The notes under the pieces: generated by a model | What the model was told of the DNA's origin: nothing | Database searches by the model: none | Seen by the model: only the letters and a program-made list of their open reading frames with translations | Source: Tenrec ecaudatus | Lineage: Eukaryota; Chordata; Mammalia; Afrosoricida; Tenrecidae | Direction of reading: 5' to 3' | Assembly: GCF_050624435.1 (NCBI RefSeq) | Contig: NC_134536.1 | Span: 141,281,059-141,345,058, forward strand | DNA: 64,000 bases | Shown: piece after piece, positions 1 through 11,383 of the stretch | How the letters are laid out: each line of letters starts with the position of its first letter | How positions within the stretch are numbered: position 1 is the stretch's first letter | Translations under genes and position numbers: made by a program

Positions 1-406
1 AGCGGGCACTTGGAGAATGTAGGTTAACTAGGGGGCACTAGGACTATGTAGGTTACCTAGCGGGCCCTTGGAATATCTAGGTTACCTAGCGGGCATTTGG
101 ACTATGTAGGCTCCCTAGCGGTCATTTGGACTATATAGATTACCTAGCGGGCACTTAGAATTTGTAGGTTACCTAACGGTCACTTGGACTATGTAGGTTC
201 CCTAGCGGGCACTTGGAGAATGTAGGTTAACTAGGGGGCACTAGGACTATGTAGGTTACCTAGCGGGCCCTTGGAATATCTAGGTTACCTAGCGGGCATT
301 TGGACTATATAGATTACCTAGCGGGCACTTAGAATTTGTAGGTTACCTAGCGGGCACTTGGACTATCTAGGTTACCTTGCGGGCACTTGGACTATCTAGG
401 TTACCT
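1..406 (+). repeat. 203-bp (7-monomer) tandem duplication
   Basis: The sequence starting AGCGGGCACTTGGAGAATG at position 1 restarts at 204. The 203-bp period is exactly seven 29-bp units. The second copy lacks one monomer (the TAGGCTCCC variant present at about 105-120) and then continues into sequence matching copy B from 22708 on. Copy B has this stretch once, so the extra copy is private to A. Confidence 0.85.
77..89. repeat. 13-bp dyad formed where CTAGG and TTACC variants meet
   Basis: In monomers with the CTAGG and TTACC variants, CTAGGT is followed by one T and then its reverse complement ACCTAG. This is a perfect dyad with six-base arms and a one-base centre. It spans the monomer boundary. 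It recurs hundreds of times across the window and is lost in GTAGG or TTCCC monomers. It could be a protein recognition site or simply a by-product of the monomer sequence. Confidence 0.75.
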
Positions 407-3400
407 AACGGTCACTTGGACTATGTAGGTTCCCTAGCGGGCCCTTGGACTATGTAAGTTCCCTAGCGGGCACTTGGACGATGTGGGTTCCCTAGCGGGC
501 ATTTGGACTATCTAGGTAACCTAACGGGCACTTGGACTATGTAGGTTCCCTAGCGGGCACTTGGATTATGTAGGTTCCCTATCGGGCACTTGGACTATGT
601 AGGTTAACTAGCGGGCATTTGGACTATGTAGGTTACCTAGCGGGCACTTGGACTATCTAGGTTACCTACGGGGAACCTGGACTATGGAGGTTAACTAGTG
701 GGCACTTGGACTATCTAGGTTACCTAGCAGGCACTTGGACTATGTAGGTTAACTAGCGGGCACTTGGACTATCTAGGTTACCTAGCGGGCACTTGAACTA
801 TGTACATACCCTAGCGGGCATTTGGAATACCTAGGTTACCTAGCGGGCACTTGGACTATGTACGTCCCCTAGCAGGCACTTGGATTATCTAGGTTAACTA
901 GAGGGCCCTTGGACTATGTAGGTTCCTCAGTAGGCACTTGGACTATGTAGGTTCCCTATCAGGCACTTGGACTATGTAGGTTAACTAGCGGGCACTTGGA
1001 TGATCAATGTTAACTAGCGGGCACTTGGACTATCTTGGTTAATTAGCGGGCACTTATACAATGCAGGTTCCCTAGCGGGCACTTTGACTATGTAGGTTCC
1101 CTAGCGGGCAGTTGGACTATATAGGTTCCCTATGGGCACTTGGATTATATAGGTTCCCTATGGGCACTTGGGCTATCTAGGTACCCTAACGGGCACTTGG
1201 AATATGTAGGTTCCCTATCGGGCACTTGGACTTTGTAGGTTCCCTAGCGGGCACGTGGATAATGTAGGTTCCCTAACGGGCACTTGGACTATGTAGGTTC
1301 CTCAGCGGCACTTGGACTATGTAGGTTCCCTATCAGGCATTGGACTATGTAGGTTAACTAGCGGGATCTTGGACTATCTAGGTTACCTAGGGGGCACTTG
1401 GACTATGTAGGTTAAATAGCGGACACTTGGACAATTTGGGTTACCTAGCGGGCACTTGAACTATGTACATACCCTAGCGGGCATTTGGAATATCTAGGTT
1501 ACCTAGCGGGCACTTGGACTATGTACGTCCCCTAGCAGGCACTTGGACTATCTAGGTTAACTAGAGGGCCCTTGGACTATGTAGGTTCCTCAGTAGGCAC
1601 TTGGACTATGTAGGTTCCCTATCAGGCACTTGGACTATGTAGGTTAACTAGCCGGCACTTGGATGATCAATGTTAACTAGCGGGCACTTGGACTATCTTG
1701 GTTAATTAGCGGGCACTTATACAATGCAGGTTTCCTAGCGGGCACTTTGACTATGTAGGTTCCCTAGCGGGCAGTTGGACTATATAGGTTCCCTATGGGC
1801 ACTTGGACTATATAGGTTCCCTATGGGCACTTGGACTATCTAGGTTCCCTAACGGGCACTTGGACTATGTAGGTTCCTCAGCGGCACATGGACTATGTAG
1901 GTTCGTCAGCGGGCACTTGGACTATCTAGGTCACCTAACGGGCACTTGGACTATCTCGGTTACATAGCGGGTACTTGGAGTATGTAGGTTACCTAGCGGG
2001 CCTTTGGACTATGTAGGTTACCTTGCGGGCACTTCGACTATCTAGGTAAACTAGCGGATTCTGGAGTATGTAGATTAACTAGCGGGCATTTGGACAATGC
2101 AGGTTCCCTTGCGGGCACTTTGACTTTGTAGGTTCCCTAGCGGGCACATGGACTGTATATGTTCCCTACGGGCACTTGGACTATCTAAGTTCCCTAACAG
2201 GCACTTGGAATATGTAGGTTCCCTATCGGGCCCTTGGAATATGTAAGTTCCCTAGCGGGCACTTGGACTATGTGGGTTTCCTGGCGGGCATTTGGACTAT
2301 CTAGGTTACCTACCGGGCACTTGGACTCTATCGGTTCCCTAGCGGGAACTTGGATTATGTAGGTTCCCTATCGGCCACTTGGACTATGTAGGTTAACTAG
2401 AGGGCATTTGGACTATGTAGGTAACCTTGCGGGCACTTGGACTATGTAGGTTCCCTAGCGGGCACTTGGAGAATGTAGGTTAACTAGGGGGCACTAGGAC
2501 TATGTAGGTTACCTAGCGGGCCCTTGGAATATCTAGGTTACCTAGCGGGCATTTGGACTATGTAGGCTCCCTAGCGGTCATTTGGACTATATAGATTACC
2601 TAGCGGGCACTTAGAATTTGTAGGTTACCTAACGGTCACTTGGACTATGTAGGTTCCCTAGCGGGCCCTTGGACTATGTAAGTTCCCTAGCGGGCACTTG
2701 GACTATGTGGGTTCCCTAGCGGGCATTTGGACTATCTAGGTAACCTAACGGGCACTTGGAATATGTAGGTTCCCTAGCGGGCACTTGGATTATGTAGGTT
2801 CCCTATCGGGCACTTGGACTATGTAGGTTAACTAGCGGGCATTTGGACTATGTAGGTTACCTAGCGGGCACTTGGACTATCTAGGTTACCTACGGGGAAC
2901 CTGGACTATGGAGGTTAACTAGTGGGCACTGGGACTATCTAGGTTACCTAGCAGGCACTTGGACTATGTAGGTTAACTAGCGGGCACTTGGACTATCTAG
3001 GTTACCTAGCGGGCACTTGGACTATGTACGTTCCCTAGCAGGCATTTGGACTATCTACGTTACCTAGCGGGCACTTGGACTATGTACGTTACCTAGGGGG
3101 CACTTGGAGTATGTACGTTTCCTAGCGGATACTTGGACCATCTACGTTAACTAGCGGGCACTTGGACTATGTAGGTTCCCTATGGGGTACTTGGACTAGA
3201 TAGGTTCCCTAGGGGGCACTTGGTCTATCTAGGTTAACTAGCGGGCACCTGGATTATGTAGGTTAACTAGCTGGTTCTTGGACTATGTAGGATAACTAGC
3301 AGGCACTTGGACTATCTAGGTTAACTAGCGGACCTAGGACTATGTAAGTTAACTAGTGGGCACTTGGACTATCTAGGTTAACTAGTGGGCACTTGCACAA

Positions 3401-6400
3401 TGCAGGTTCCCTAGCGGGCACTTTGACTATGTAGGTTACCTAGCGGGCACTTGAACTATATAGGTTCCCAACGGGCACTTGGACTATCTAGGTTCCCTAA
3501 CGGGCACTTGGAATATGTAGGTTCCCTATCGGGCACTTGGACTATGTAGGTTCCTCAGAAGGCACTTGGAATATGTAGGTTCCCTATCAGGCACTTGGAC
3601 TATGTAGGTCAACTAGCGGGCACTTGGATGATCAATGTTAACTAGCGGGCATTTGGACTATCTTGGTTAATTAGCGGGCACTTGTACAATGCAGGTTCCC
3701 TAGCGGGCACTTTGACTATGTAGGTTCCCTTGCGGGCACTTGGACTATATAGGTTCCCTATGGGCACTTGGACTATATAGGTTCCCTATGGGCACTTGGA
3801 CTATCTAGGTACCCTAACGGGCACTTGGAATATGTAGGTTCCCTATCGGGCACTTGGACTTTGTAGGTTCCCTAGCGGGCACGTGGATAATATAGGTTCC
3901 CTATCGGGCACTTGGACTATGTAGAATAACTAGAGGGCATTTGGATTATGTAGGTTACCTAGCGGGCACTTGGACTATCTAGGTTCCCTAAAGGGCACTT
4001 GGACTATGTAGGTTCCTCAGCGGCACTTGGACTATGTAGGTTCCCTATCAGGCATTGGACTATGTAGGTTAACTAGCGGGATCTTGGACTATCTAGGTTA
4101 CCTAGGGGGCACTTGGACTATGTAGGTTAAATAGCGGACACTTGGACAATCTGGGTTACCTAGCGGGCACTTGAACTATGTACATACCCTAGCGGGCATT
4201 TGGAATATCTAGGTTACCTAGCGGGCACTTGGACTATGTACGTCCCCTAGCAGGCACTTGGATTATCTAGGTTAACTAGAGGGCCCTTGGACTATGTAGG
4301 TTCCTCAGTAGGCACTTGGACTATGTAGGTTCCCTATCAGGCACTTGGACTATGTAGGTTAACTAGCGGGCACTTGGATGATCAATGTTAACTAGCGGGC
4401 ACTTGGACTATCTTGGTTAATTAGCGGGCACTTATACAATGCAGGTTCCCTAGCGGGCACTTTGACTATGTAGGTTCCCTAGCGGGCAGTTGGATTATAT
4501 AGGTTCCCTATGGGCACTTGGACTATATAGGTTCCCTATGGGCACTTGGACTATCTGGGTTCCCTAACGGGCACTTGGACTATGTAGGTTCCTCAGCGTC
4601 ACTTGGACTATGTAGGTTCGTCAGCGGGTACTTGGACTATCTAGGTTCCCTAACGCGCACTTGGACTAGGTAGGTTCTTCAGCGGCACTTGGACTATGTA
4701 GGTTCCATATCAGGCATTGGACTATGTAGGTTAACTAGCGGGATCTTGGACTATCTAGGTTACCTAGGGGGCACTTGGACTATGTAGGTTAACTAGCAGA
4801 CACTTGGACAATCTGGGTTACGTAGCGGGCACTTGAACTATGTACATACCCTAGCGGGCATTTGGAATATCTAGGTTATCTAGGGGGCACTTGGACTATG
4901 TACGTCCCCTAGCGGGCACTTGGACAATCTAGGTTAAATAGAGGGCCCTTGGACTATGTAGGTTAACTAGCGGGCACTTGGATTATCTAGGTCAACTAGC
5001 GGATACTTGGATGATCTAGGTTAACTAGCGGGCACTTGGACTATTTAGGTTAACTAGTGGGCACTTGGACTATCTAGATAAACTAGCAGGCACTTGGACG
5101 ATGCAGGTTCCCTAGGGGGCACTTGGACTACCAAGTTCCCTAACGGGCACTTGGACTATGTAGGTTCCCTAGCGGGCACTTGGACTATGTACGTCCCTTA
5201 GCGGGCACATGGACTATCTAGGTTCCCTAACGGGCACTTGGACTATGTAGGTTCCCTATCGGGCATTGGACTTTGTAGGTTAACTAGCGGGACCTTGGAC
5301 TATCTAGGTTACCTAGCGGGCACTTGGTGTATGTAGGTTAACTAGCAGACACTTGGACAATCTAGGTTACCTAGCGGGTACTTGAAGTATGTACATACCC
5401 TAGCGGGCACTTGGACTATCTAAGTTACCTAGCGGGCACTTGGACTATGTAGGTTCCCTAGCGGGCCCTTGGACTATGTAAGTTCCCTAGCGGGCACTTG
5501 GACTATGTGGCTTCCCTAGCGGGCATTTGGACTATCTAGGTAACCTAACGGGCACTTGGACTATGTAGGTTCCCTAGCGGGCACTTGGATTATGTAGGTT
5601 CCCTATCAGGCACTTGGACTATGTAGGTTAGCTAGCGGGCATTTGGACTATGTAGGTTACCTAGCGGGCACTTGGACTATCTAGGTTACCTACGGGGAAC
5701 CTGGACTATGGAGGTTAACGAGTGGGCACTTGGACTATCTAGGTTACCTAGCAGGCACTTGGACTATGTAGGTTAACTAGCGGGCACTTGGACTATCTAG
5801 TTTACCTAGCGGGCACTTGGACTATGTACGTTCCCTAGTAGGCACTTGGACTATCTACGTTACCTAGCGGGCACTTGGACTATGTACGTTACCTAGGGGG
5901 CACTTGGACTATGTACGTTTCCTAGCGGATACTTGGACCATCTACGTTAACTAGCGGGCACTTGGACTATGTAGGTTCCCTATGGGGCACTTGGACTAGA
6001 TAGGTTCCCTAGGGGGCACTTGGTCTATCTAGGTTAACTAGCGGGCACCTGGATTATGTAGGTTAACTAGCTGGTTCTTGGACTATGTAGGATAACTAGC
6101 AGGCACTTGGACTATCTAGGTTAACTAGCGGACCTTGGACAATGTAAGTTAACTAGTGGGCACTTGGACTATCTACGTTAACTAGCGGGCACTTGCACAA
6201 TGCAGGTTCCCTAGCGGGCACTTGGATTATCTAGGTTCCCTAACGGGCACTTGGAATATGTAGGTTCCCTATCGGGCACTTGGACTATGTAGGTTCCTCA
6301 GAAGGCACTTGGACTATGTAGGTTCCCTATCAGGCACTTGGACTATGTAGGTTAACTAGCGGGCACTTGGATGATCAATGTTAACTAGCGGGCATTTGGA

Positions 6401-6675
6401 CTATCTTGGTTAATTAGCGGGCACTTGTACAATGCAGGTTCCCTAGCGGGCACTTGGACTATATAGGTTCCCTATGGGCACTTGGACTATATAGGTTCCC
6501 TATGGGCACTTGGACTATCTAGGTACCCTAACGGGCACTTGGAATATGTAGGTTCCCTATCGGGCACTTGGACTATGTAGGTTCGTCAGCGGGCACTTGG
6601 ACAATCTAGGTTCCCTAACGGGCACTTGGACTATGTAGGTTCCGCAGCGGCACTTGGACTATGTAGGTTCCCTAT

Positions 6676-8173
6676 CAGGCATTGGACTATGTAGGTTAAC
6701 TAGCGGGATCTTGGACTATCTAGGTTACCTAGGGGGCACTTGGACTATGTAGGTTAAATAGCGGACACTTGGACAATCTGGGTTACCTAGCGGGCACTTG
6801 AACTATGTACATACCCTAGCGGGCATTTGGAATATCTAGGTTACCTAGCGGGCACTTGGACTATGTACGTCCCCTAGCAGGCACTTGGACTGTCTAGGTT
6901 AACTAGAGGGCCCTTGGACTATGTAGGTTCCCTATCAGGCACTTGGACTATGTAGGTTAACTAGCGGGCACTTGGATGATCAATGTTAACTAGCGGGCAC
7001 TGGGACTATCTTGGTTAATTAGCGGGCACTTATACAATGCAGGTTCCCTAGCGGGCACTTTGACTATGTAGGTTCCCTAGCGGGCAGTTGGACTATATAG
7101 GTTCCCTATGGGCACTTGGACTATATAGGTTCCCTATGGGCACTTGGACTATATAGGTTCCCTATGGGCACTTGGACTATCTAGGTACCCTAACGGGCAC
7201 TTGGAATATGTAGGTTCCCTATCGGGCACTTGGACTTTGTAGGTTCCCTAGCGGGCACGTGGATAATATAGGTTCCCTATCGGGCACTTGGACTATGTAG
7301 AATAACTAGAGGGCATTTGGATTATGTAGGTTACCTAGCGGGCACTTGGACTATCTAGGTTCCCTAACGGGCACTTGGACTATGTAGGTTCCTCAGCGGC
7401 ACTTGGACTATGTAGGTTCCCTATCAGGCATTGGACTATGTAGGTTAACTAGCGGGATCTTGGACTATCTAGGTTACCTAGGGGGCACTTGGACTATGTA
7501 GGTTAAATAGCGGACACTTGGACAATCTGGGTTACCTAGCGGGCACTTGAACTATGTACATACCCTAGCGGGCATTTGGAATATCTAGGTTACCTAGCGG
7601 GCACTTGGACTATGTACGTCCCCTAGCAGGCACTTGGACTGTCTAGGTTAACTAGAGGGCCCTTGGACTATGTAGGTTCCCTATCAGGCACTTGGACTAT
7701 GTAGGTTAACTAGCGGGCACTTGGATGATCAATGTTAACTAGCGGGCACTGGGACTATCTTGGTTAATTAGCGGGCACTTATACAATGCAGGTTCCCTAG
7801 CGGGCACTTTGACTATGTAGGTTCCCTAGCGGGCAGTTGGACTATATAGGTTCCCTATGGGCACTTGGACTATATAGGTTCCCTATGGGCACTTGGACTA
7901 TCTAGGTTCCCTAACGGGCACTTGGACTATGTAGGTTCCTCAGCGGCACATGGACTATGTAGGTTCATCAGCGGGCACTTGGACCATCTAGGTCACCTAA
8001 CGGGCACTTGGACTATCTCGGTTACATAGCGGGTACTTGGAGTATGTAGGTTACCTAGCGGGCCTTTGGACTATGTAGGTTACCTTGCGGGCACTTGGAC
8101 TATCTAGGTAAACTAGCGGATTCTGGACTATGTAGATTAACTAGCGGGCATTTGGACAATGCAGGTTCCCTTG
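6676..8173 (+). repeat. 749-bp tandem duplication, first instance
   Basis: CAGGCATTGG recurs at 6676 and 7425, and the following roughly 490 bp are nearly identical in both copies. They include GTACATACCCTAG, TTGGATGATCAATG and TTATACAATGCAGG monomers. The first copy alone contains the GGACTTTGTAGG and TAGAATAACTAG monomers (about 7228-7310). These are otherwise found only near 3850-3940 and in B near 26390-26460, so this module probably moved by out-of-register exchange from that type of unit. Copy B has the region once (landmark 29181). Confidence 0.85.
7085..7176 (+). repeat. Run of 28-bp TATATAGG monomers
   Basis: Three successive monomers carry ACTATATAGG at 7092, 7120 and 7148. The period is 28 bp, because TAGCGGGC is shortened to TATGGGC. 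The same runs, usually two units long, occur in every domain I HOR (for example 6460-6530, 7845-7910 and 10100-10180). The 28-bp units, with other one- or two-base losses, explain why the 749 and 2252-bp periods are not multiples of 29. TATATA here is part of the satellite and is not evidence of a promoter. Confidence 0.8.
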
Positions 8174-8382
8174 CGGGCACTTTGACTTTGTAGGTTCCCT
8201 AGCGGCCACTTGGACTATATATGTTCCCTACGGGCACTTGGACTATCTAAGTTCCCTAACAGGCACTTGGAATATGTAGGTTCCCTGTCGGGCACTTGGA
8301 CTATGTAAGTTCCCTAGCAGGCACTTTGACTATGTGGGTTTCCTGGCGGGCATTTGGACTATCTAGGTTACCTACCGGGCAC

Positions 8383-11300
8383 TTGGACTCTATCGGTTCC
8401 CTAGCGGGAACTTGGATTATGTAGGTTCCCTATCGGCCACTTGGACTATGTAGGTTAACTAGGGGGCATTTGGACTATGTAGGTAACCTTGCGGGCACTT
8501 GGACTATGTAGGTTCCCTATCGGGCACTTGGAGAATGTAGGTTAACTAGGAGGCACTAGGACTATGTAGGTTACCTAGCGGGCCCTTGGAATATCTTGGT
8601 TACCTAGCGGGCATTTGGACTATGTAGGCTCTCTAGCGGTCATTTGGACTATATAGATTACCTACGGGGAACCTGGACTATGGAGGTTAACGAGTGGGCA
8701 CTTGGACTATCTAGGTTACCTAGCAGGCACTTGGACTATGTAGGTTAACTAGCGGGCACTTGGACTATCTAGGTTACCTAGCGGGCACTTGGACTATGTA
8801 CGTTCCCTAGTAGGCACTTGGACTATCTACGTTACCTAGCGGGCACTTGGACTATGTACGTTACCTAGCGGGCACTTGGACTATGTACGTTACCTAGGGG
8901 GCACTTGGACTATGTACGTTTCCTAGCGGATACTTGGACCATCTACGTTAACTAGCGGGCACTTGGACTATGTAGGTTCCCTATGGGGCACTTGGACTAG
9001 ATAGGTTCCCTAGGGGGCACTTGGTCTATCTAGGTTAACTAGCGGGCACCTGGATTATGTAGGTTAACTAGCTGGTTCTTGGACTATGTAGGATAACTAG
9101 CAGGCACTTGGACTATCTAGGTTAACTAGCGGACCTTGGACAATGTAAGTTAACTAGTGGGCACTTGGACTATCTACGTTAACTAGCGGGCACTTGCACA
9201 ATGCAGGTTCCCTAGCGGGCACTTGGATTATCTAGGTTCCCTAACGGGCACTTGGAATATGTAGGTTCCCTATCGGGCACTTGGACTATGTAGGTTCCTC
9301 AGAAGGCACTTGGACTATGTAGGTTCCCTATCAGGCACTTGGACTATGTAGGTTAACTAGCGGGCACTTGGATGATCAATGTTAACTAGCGGGCATTTGG
9401 ACTATCTTGGTTAATTAGCGGGCACTTGTACAATGCAGGTTCCCTAGCGGGCACTTGGACTATATAGGTTCCCTATGGGCACTTGGACTATATAGGTTCC
9501 CTATGGGCACTTGGACTATCTAGGTACCCTAACGGGCACTTGGAATATGTAGGTTCCCTATCGGGCACTTGGACTATGTAGGTTCGTCAGCGGGCACTTG
9601 GACAATCTAGGTTCCCTAACGGGCACTTGGACTATGTAGGTTCCGCAGCGGCACTTGGACTATGTAGGTTCCCTATCAGGCATTGGACTATGTAGGTTAA
9701 CTAGCGGGATCTTGGACTATCTAGGTTACCTAGGGGGCACTTGGACTATGTAGGTTAAATAGCGGACACTTGGACAATCTGGGTTACCTAGCGGGCACTT
9801 GAACTATGTACATACCCTAGCGGGCATTTGGAATATCTAGGTTACCTAGCGGGCACTTGGACTATGTACGTCCCCTAGCAGGCACTTGGACTGTCTAGGT
9901 TAACTAGAGGGCCCTTGGACTATGTAGGTTCCCTATCAGGCACTTGGACTATGTAGGTTAACTAGCGGGCACTTGGATGATCAATGTTAACTAGCGGGCA
10001 CTGGGACTATCTTGGTTAATTAGCGGGCACTTATACAATGCAGGTTCCCTAGCGGGCACTTTGACTATGTAGGTTCCCTAGCGGGCAGTTGGACTATATA
10101 GGTTCCCTATGGGCACTTGGACTATATAGGTTCCCTATGGGCACTTGGACTATATAGGTTCCCTATGGGCACTTGGACTATCTAGGTACCCTAACGGGCA
10201 CTTGGAATATGTAGGTTCCCTATCGGGCACTTGGACTTTGTAGGTTCCCTAGCGGGCACGTGGATAATATAGGTTCCCTATCGGGCACTTGGACTATGTA
10301 GAATAACTAGAGGGCATTTGGATTATGTAGGTTACCTAGCGGGCACTTGGACTATCTAGGTTCCCTAACGGGCACTTGGACTATGTAGGTTCCTCAGCGG
10401 CACTTGGACTATGTAGGTTCCCTATCAGGCATTGGACTATGTAGGTTAACTAGCGGGATCTTGGACTATCTAGGTTACCTAGGGGGCACTTGGACTATGT
10501 AGGTTAAATAGCGGACACTTGGACAATCTGGGTTACCTAGCGGGCACTTGAACTATGTACATACCCTAGCGGGCATTTGGAATATCTAGGTTACCTAGCG
10601 GGCACTTGGACTATGTACGTCCCCTAGCAGGCACTTGGACTGTCTAGGTTAACTAGAGGGCCCTTGGACTATGTAGGTTCCCTATCAGGCACTTGGACTA
10701 TGTAGGTTAACTAGCGGGCACTTGGATGATCAATGTTAACTAGCGGGCACTGGGACTATCTTGGTTAATTAGCGGGCACTTATACAATGCAGGTTCCCTA
10801 GCGGGCACTTTGACTATGTAGGTTCCCTAGCGGGCAGTTGGACTATATAGGTTCCCTATGGGCACTTGGACTATATAGGTTCCCTATGGGCACTTGGACT
10901 ATCTAGGTTCCCTAACGGGCACTTGGACTATGTAGGTTCCTCAGCGGCACATGGACTATGTAGGTTCATCAGCGGGCACTTGGACCATCTAGGTCACCTA
11001 ACGGGCACTTGGACTATCTCGGTTACATAGCGGGTACTTGGAGTATGTAGGTTACCTAGCGGGCCTTTGGACTATGTAGGTTACCTTGCGGGCACTTGGA
11101 CTATCTAGGTAAACTAGCGGATTCTGGACTATGTAGATTAACTAGCGGGCATTTGGACAATGCAGGTTCCCTTGCGGGCACTTTGACTTTGTAGGTTCCC
11201 TAGCGGCCACTTGGACTATATATGTTCCCTACGGGCACTTGGACTATCTAAGTTCCCTAACAGGCACTTGGAATATGTAGGTTCCCTGTCGGGCACTTGG

Positions 11301-11383
11301 ACTATGTAAGTTCCCTAGCAGGCACTTTGACTATGTGGGTTTCCTGGCGGGCATTTGGACTATCTAGGTTACCTACCGGGCAC
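8383..11383 (+). repeat. Domain I HOR copy with internal duplication, 3001 bp (copy A)
   Basis: This is the interval between GGACTCTATCGG landmarks at 8385 and 11386. It equals the 2252-bp HOR plus one 749-bp duplication (CAGGCATTGG at 9677 and again at 10426). In copy B the matching interval, 30139-32390, is exactly 2252 bp and has no duplication. The 3001-bp unit and the preceding one share the same internal duplication, so the duplicated form itself has begun to spread as a new HOR type. Confidence 0.85.
9677..11174 (+). repeat. 749-bp tandem duplication, second instance
   Basis: The period and internal variant order are the same as at 6676-8173, including the TAGAATAACTAG monomer (about 10300) in the first copy only and the triple TATATAGG run. 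It lies exactly 3001 bp downstream of the first instance (6676 to 9677; 7425 to 10426). The duplication therefore arose once and was then copied with its HOR. Confidence 0.85.

Larger units (their letters stand above)
2321..8382 (+). repeat. Composite domain I block, 6062 bp (copy A)
   Basis: This is the interval between two GGACTCTATCGG landmarks. It holds two GGACCATCTACG landmarks (about 3146 and 5937) and four CAGGCATTGG landmarks, so it is a fusion of more than one ancestral 2252-bp unit with rearranged order. The corresponding interval in copy B (24854-30138) is 5285 bp. The 777-bp difference equals one 749-bp module (6676-7424) plus one 28-bp unit near 4690. The stretch 4920-5460 contains monomers close to domain II types (for example TCTAGATAAACTAGC at about 5074-5088), which suggests past exchange between the domains. 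Confidence 0.75.

Noticed and set aside
1900..1915. tRNA B-box-like GGTTCG
   Set aside because: The motif continues TCAGC instead of ANNCC, and there is no A box or cloverleaf; it is a monomer variant.
1900..1920. CENP-B box-like motif (TTCG followed by CGGG in GGTTCGTCAGCGGG)
   Set aside because: The CENP-B box needs seven bases between TTCG and CGGG, with an A at a fixed place. Here only four bases separate them, and the standard monomer has no TTCG.
7085..7176. TATA-box promoters (TATATAGG)
   Set aside because: The motif is a satellite monomer variant repeated every 28 bp, with no gene downstream.
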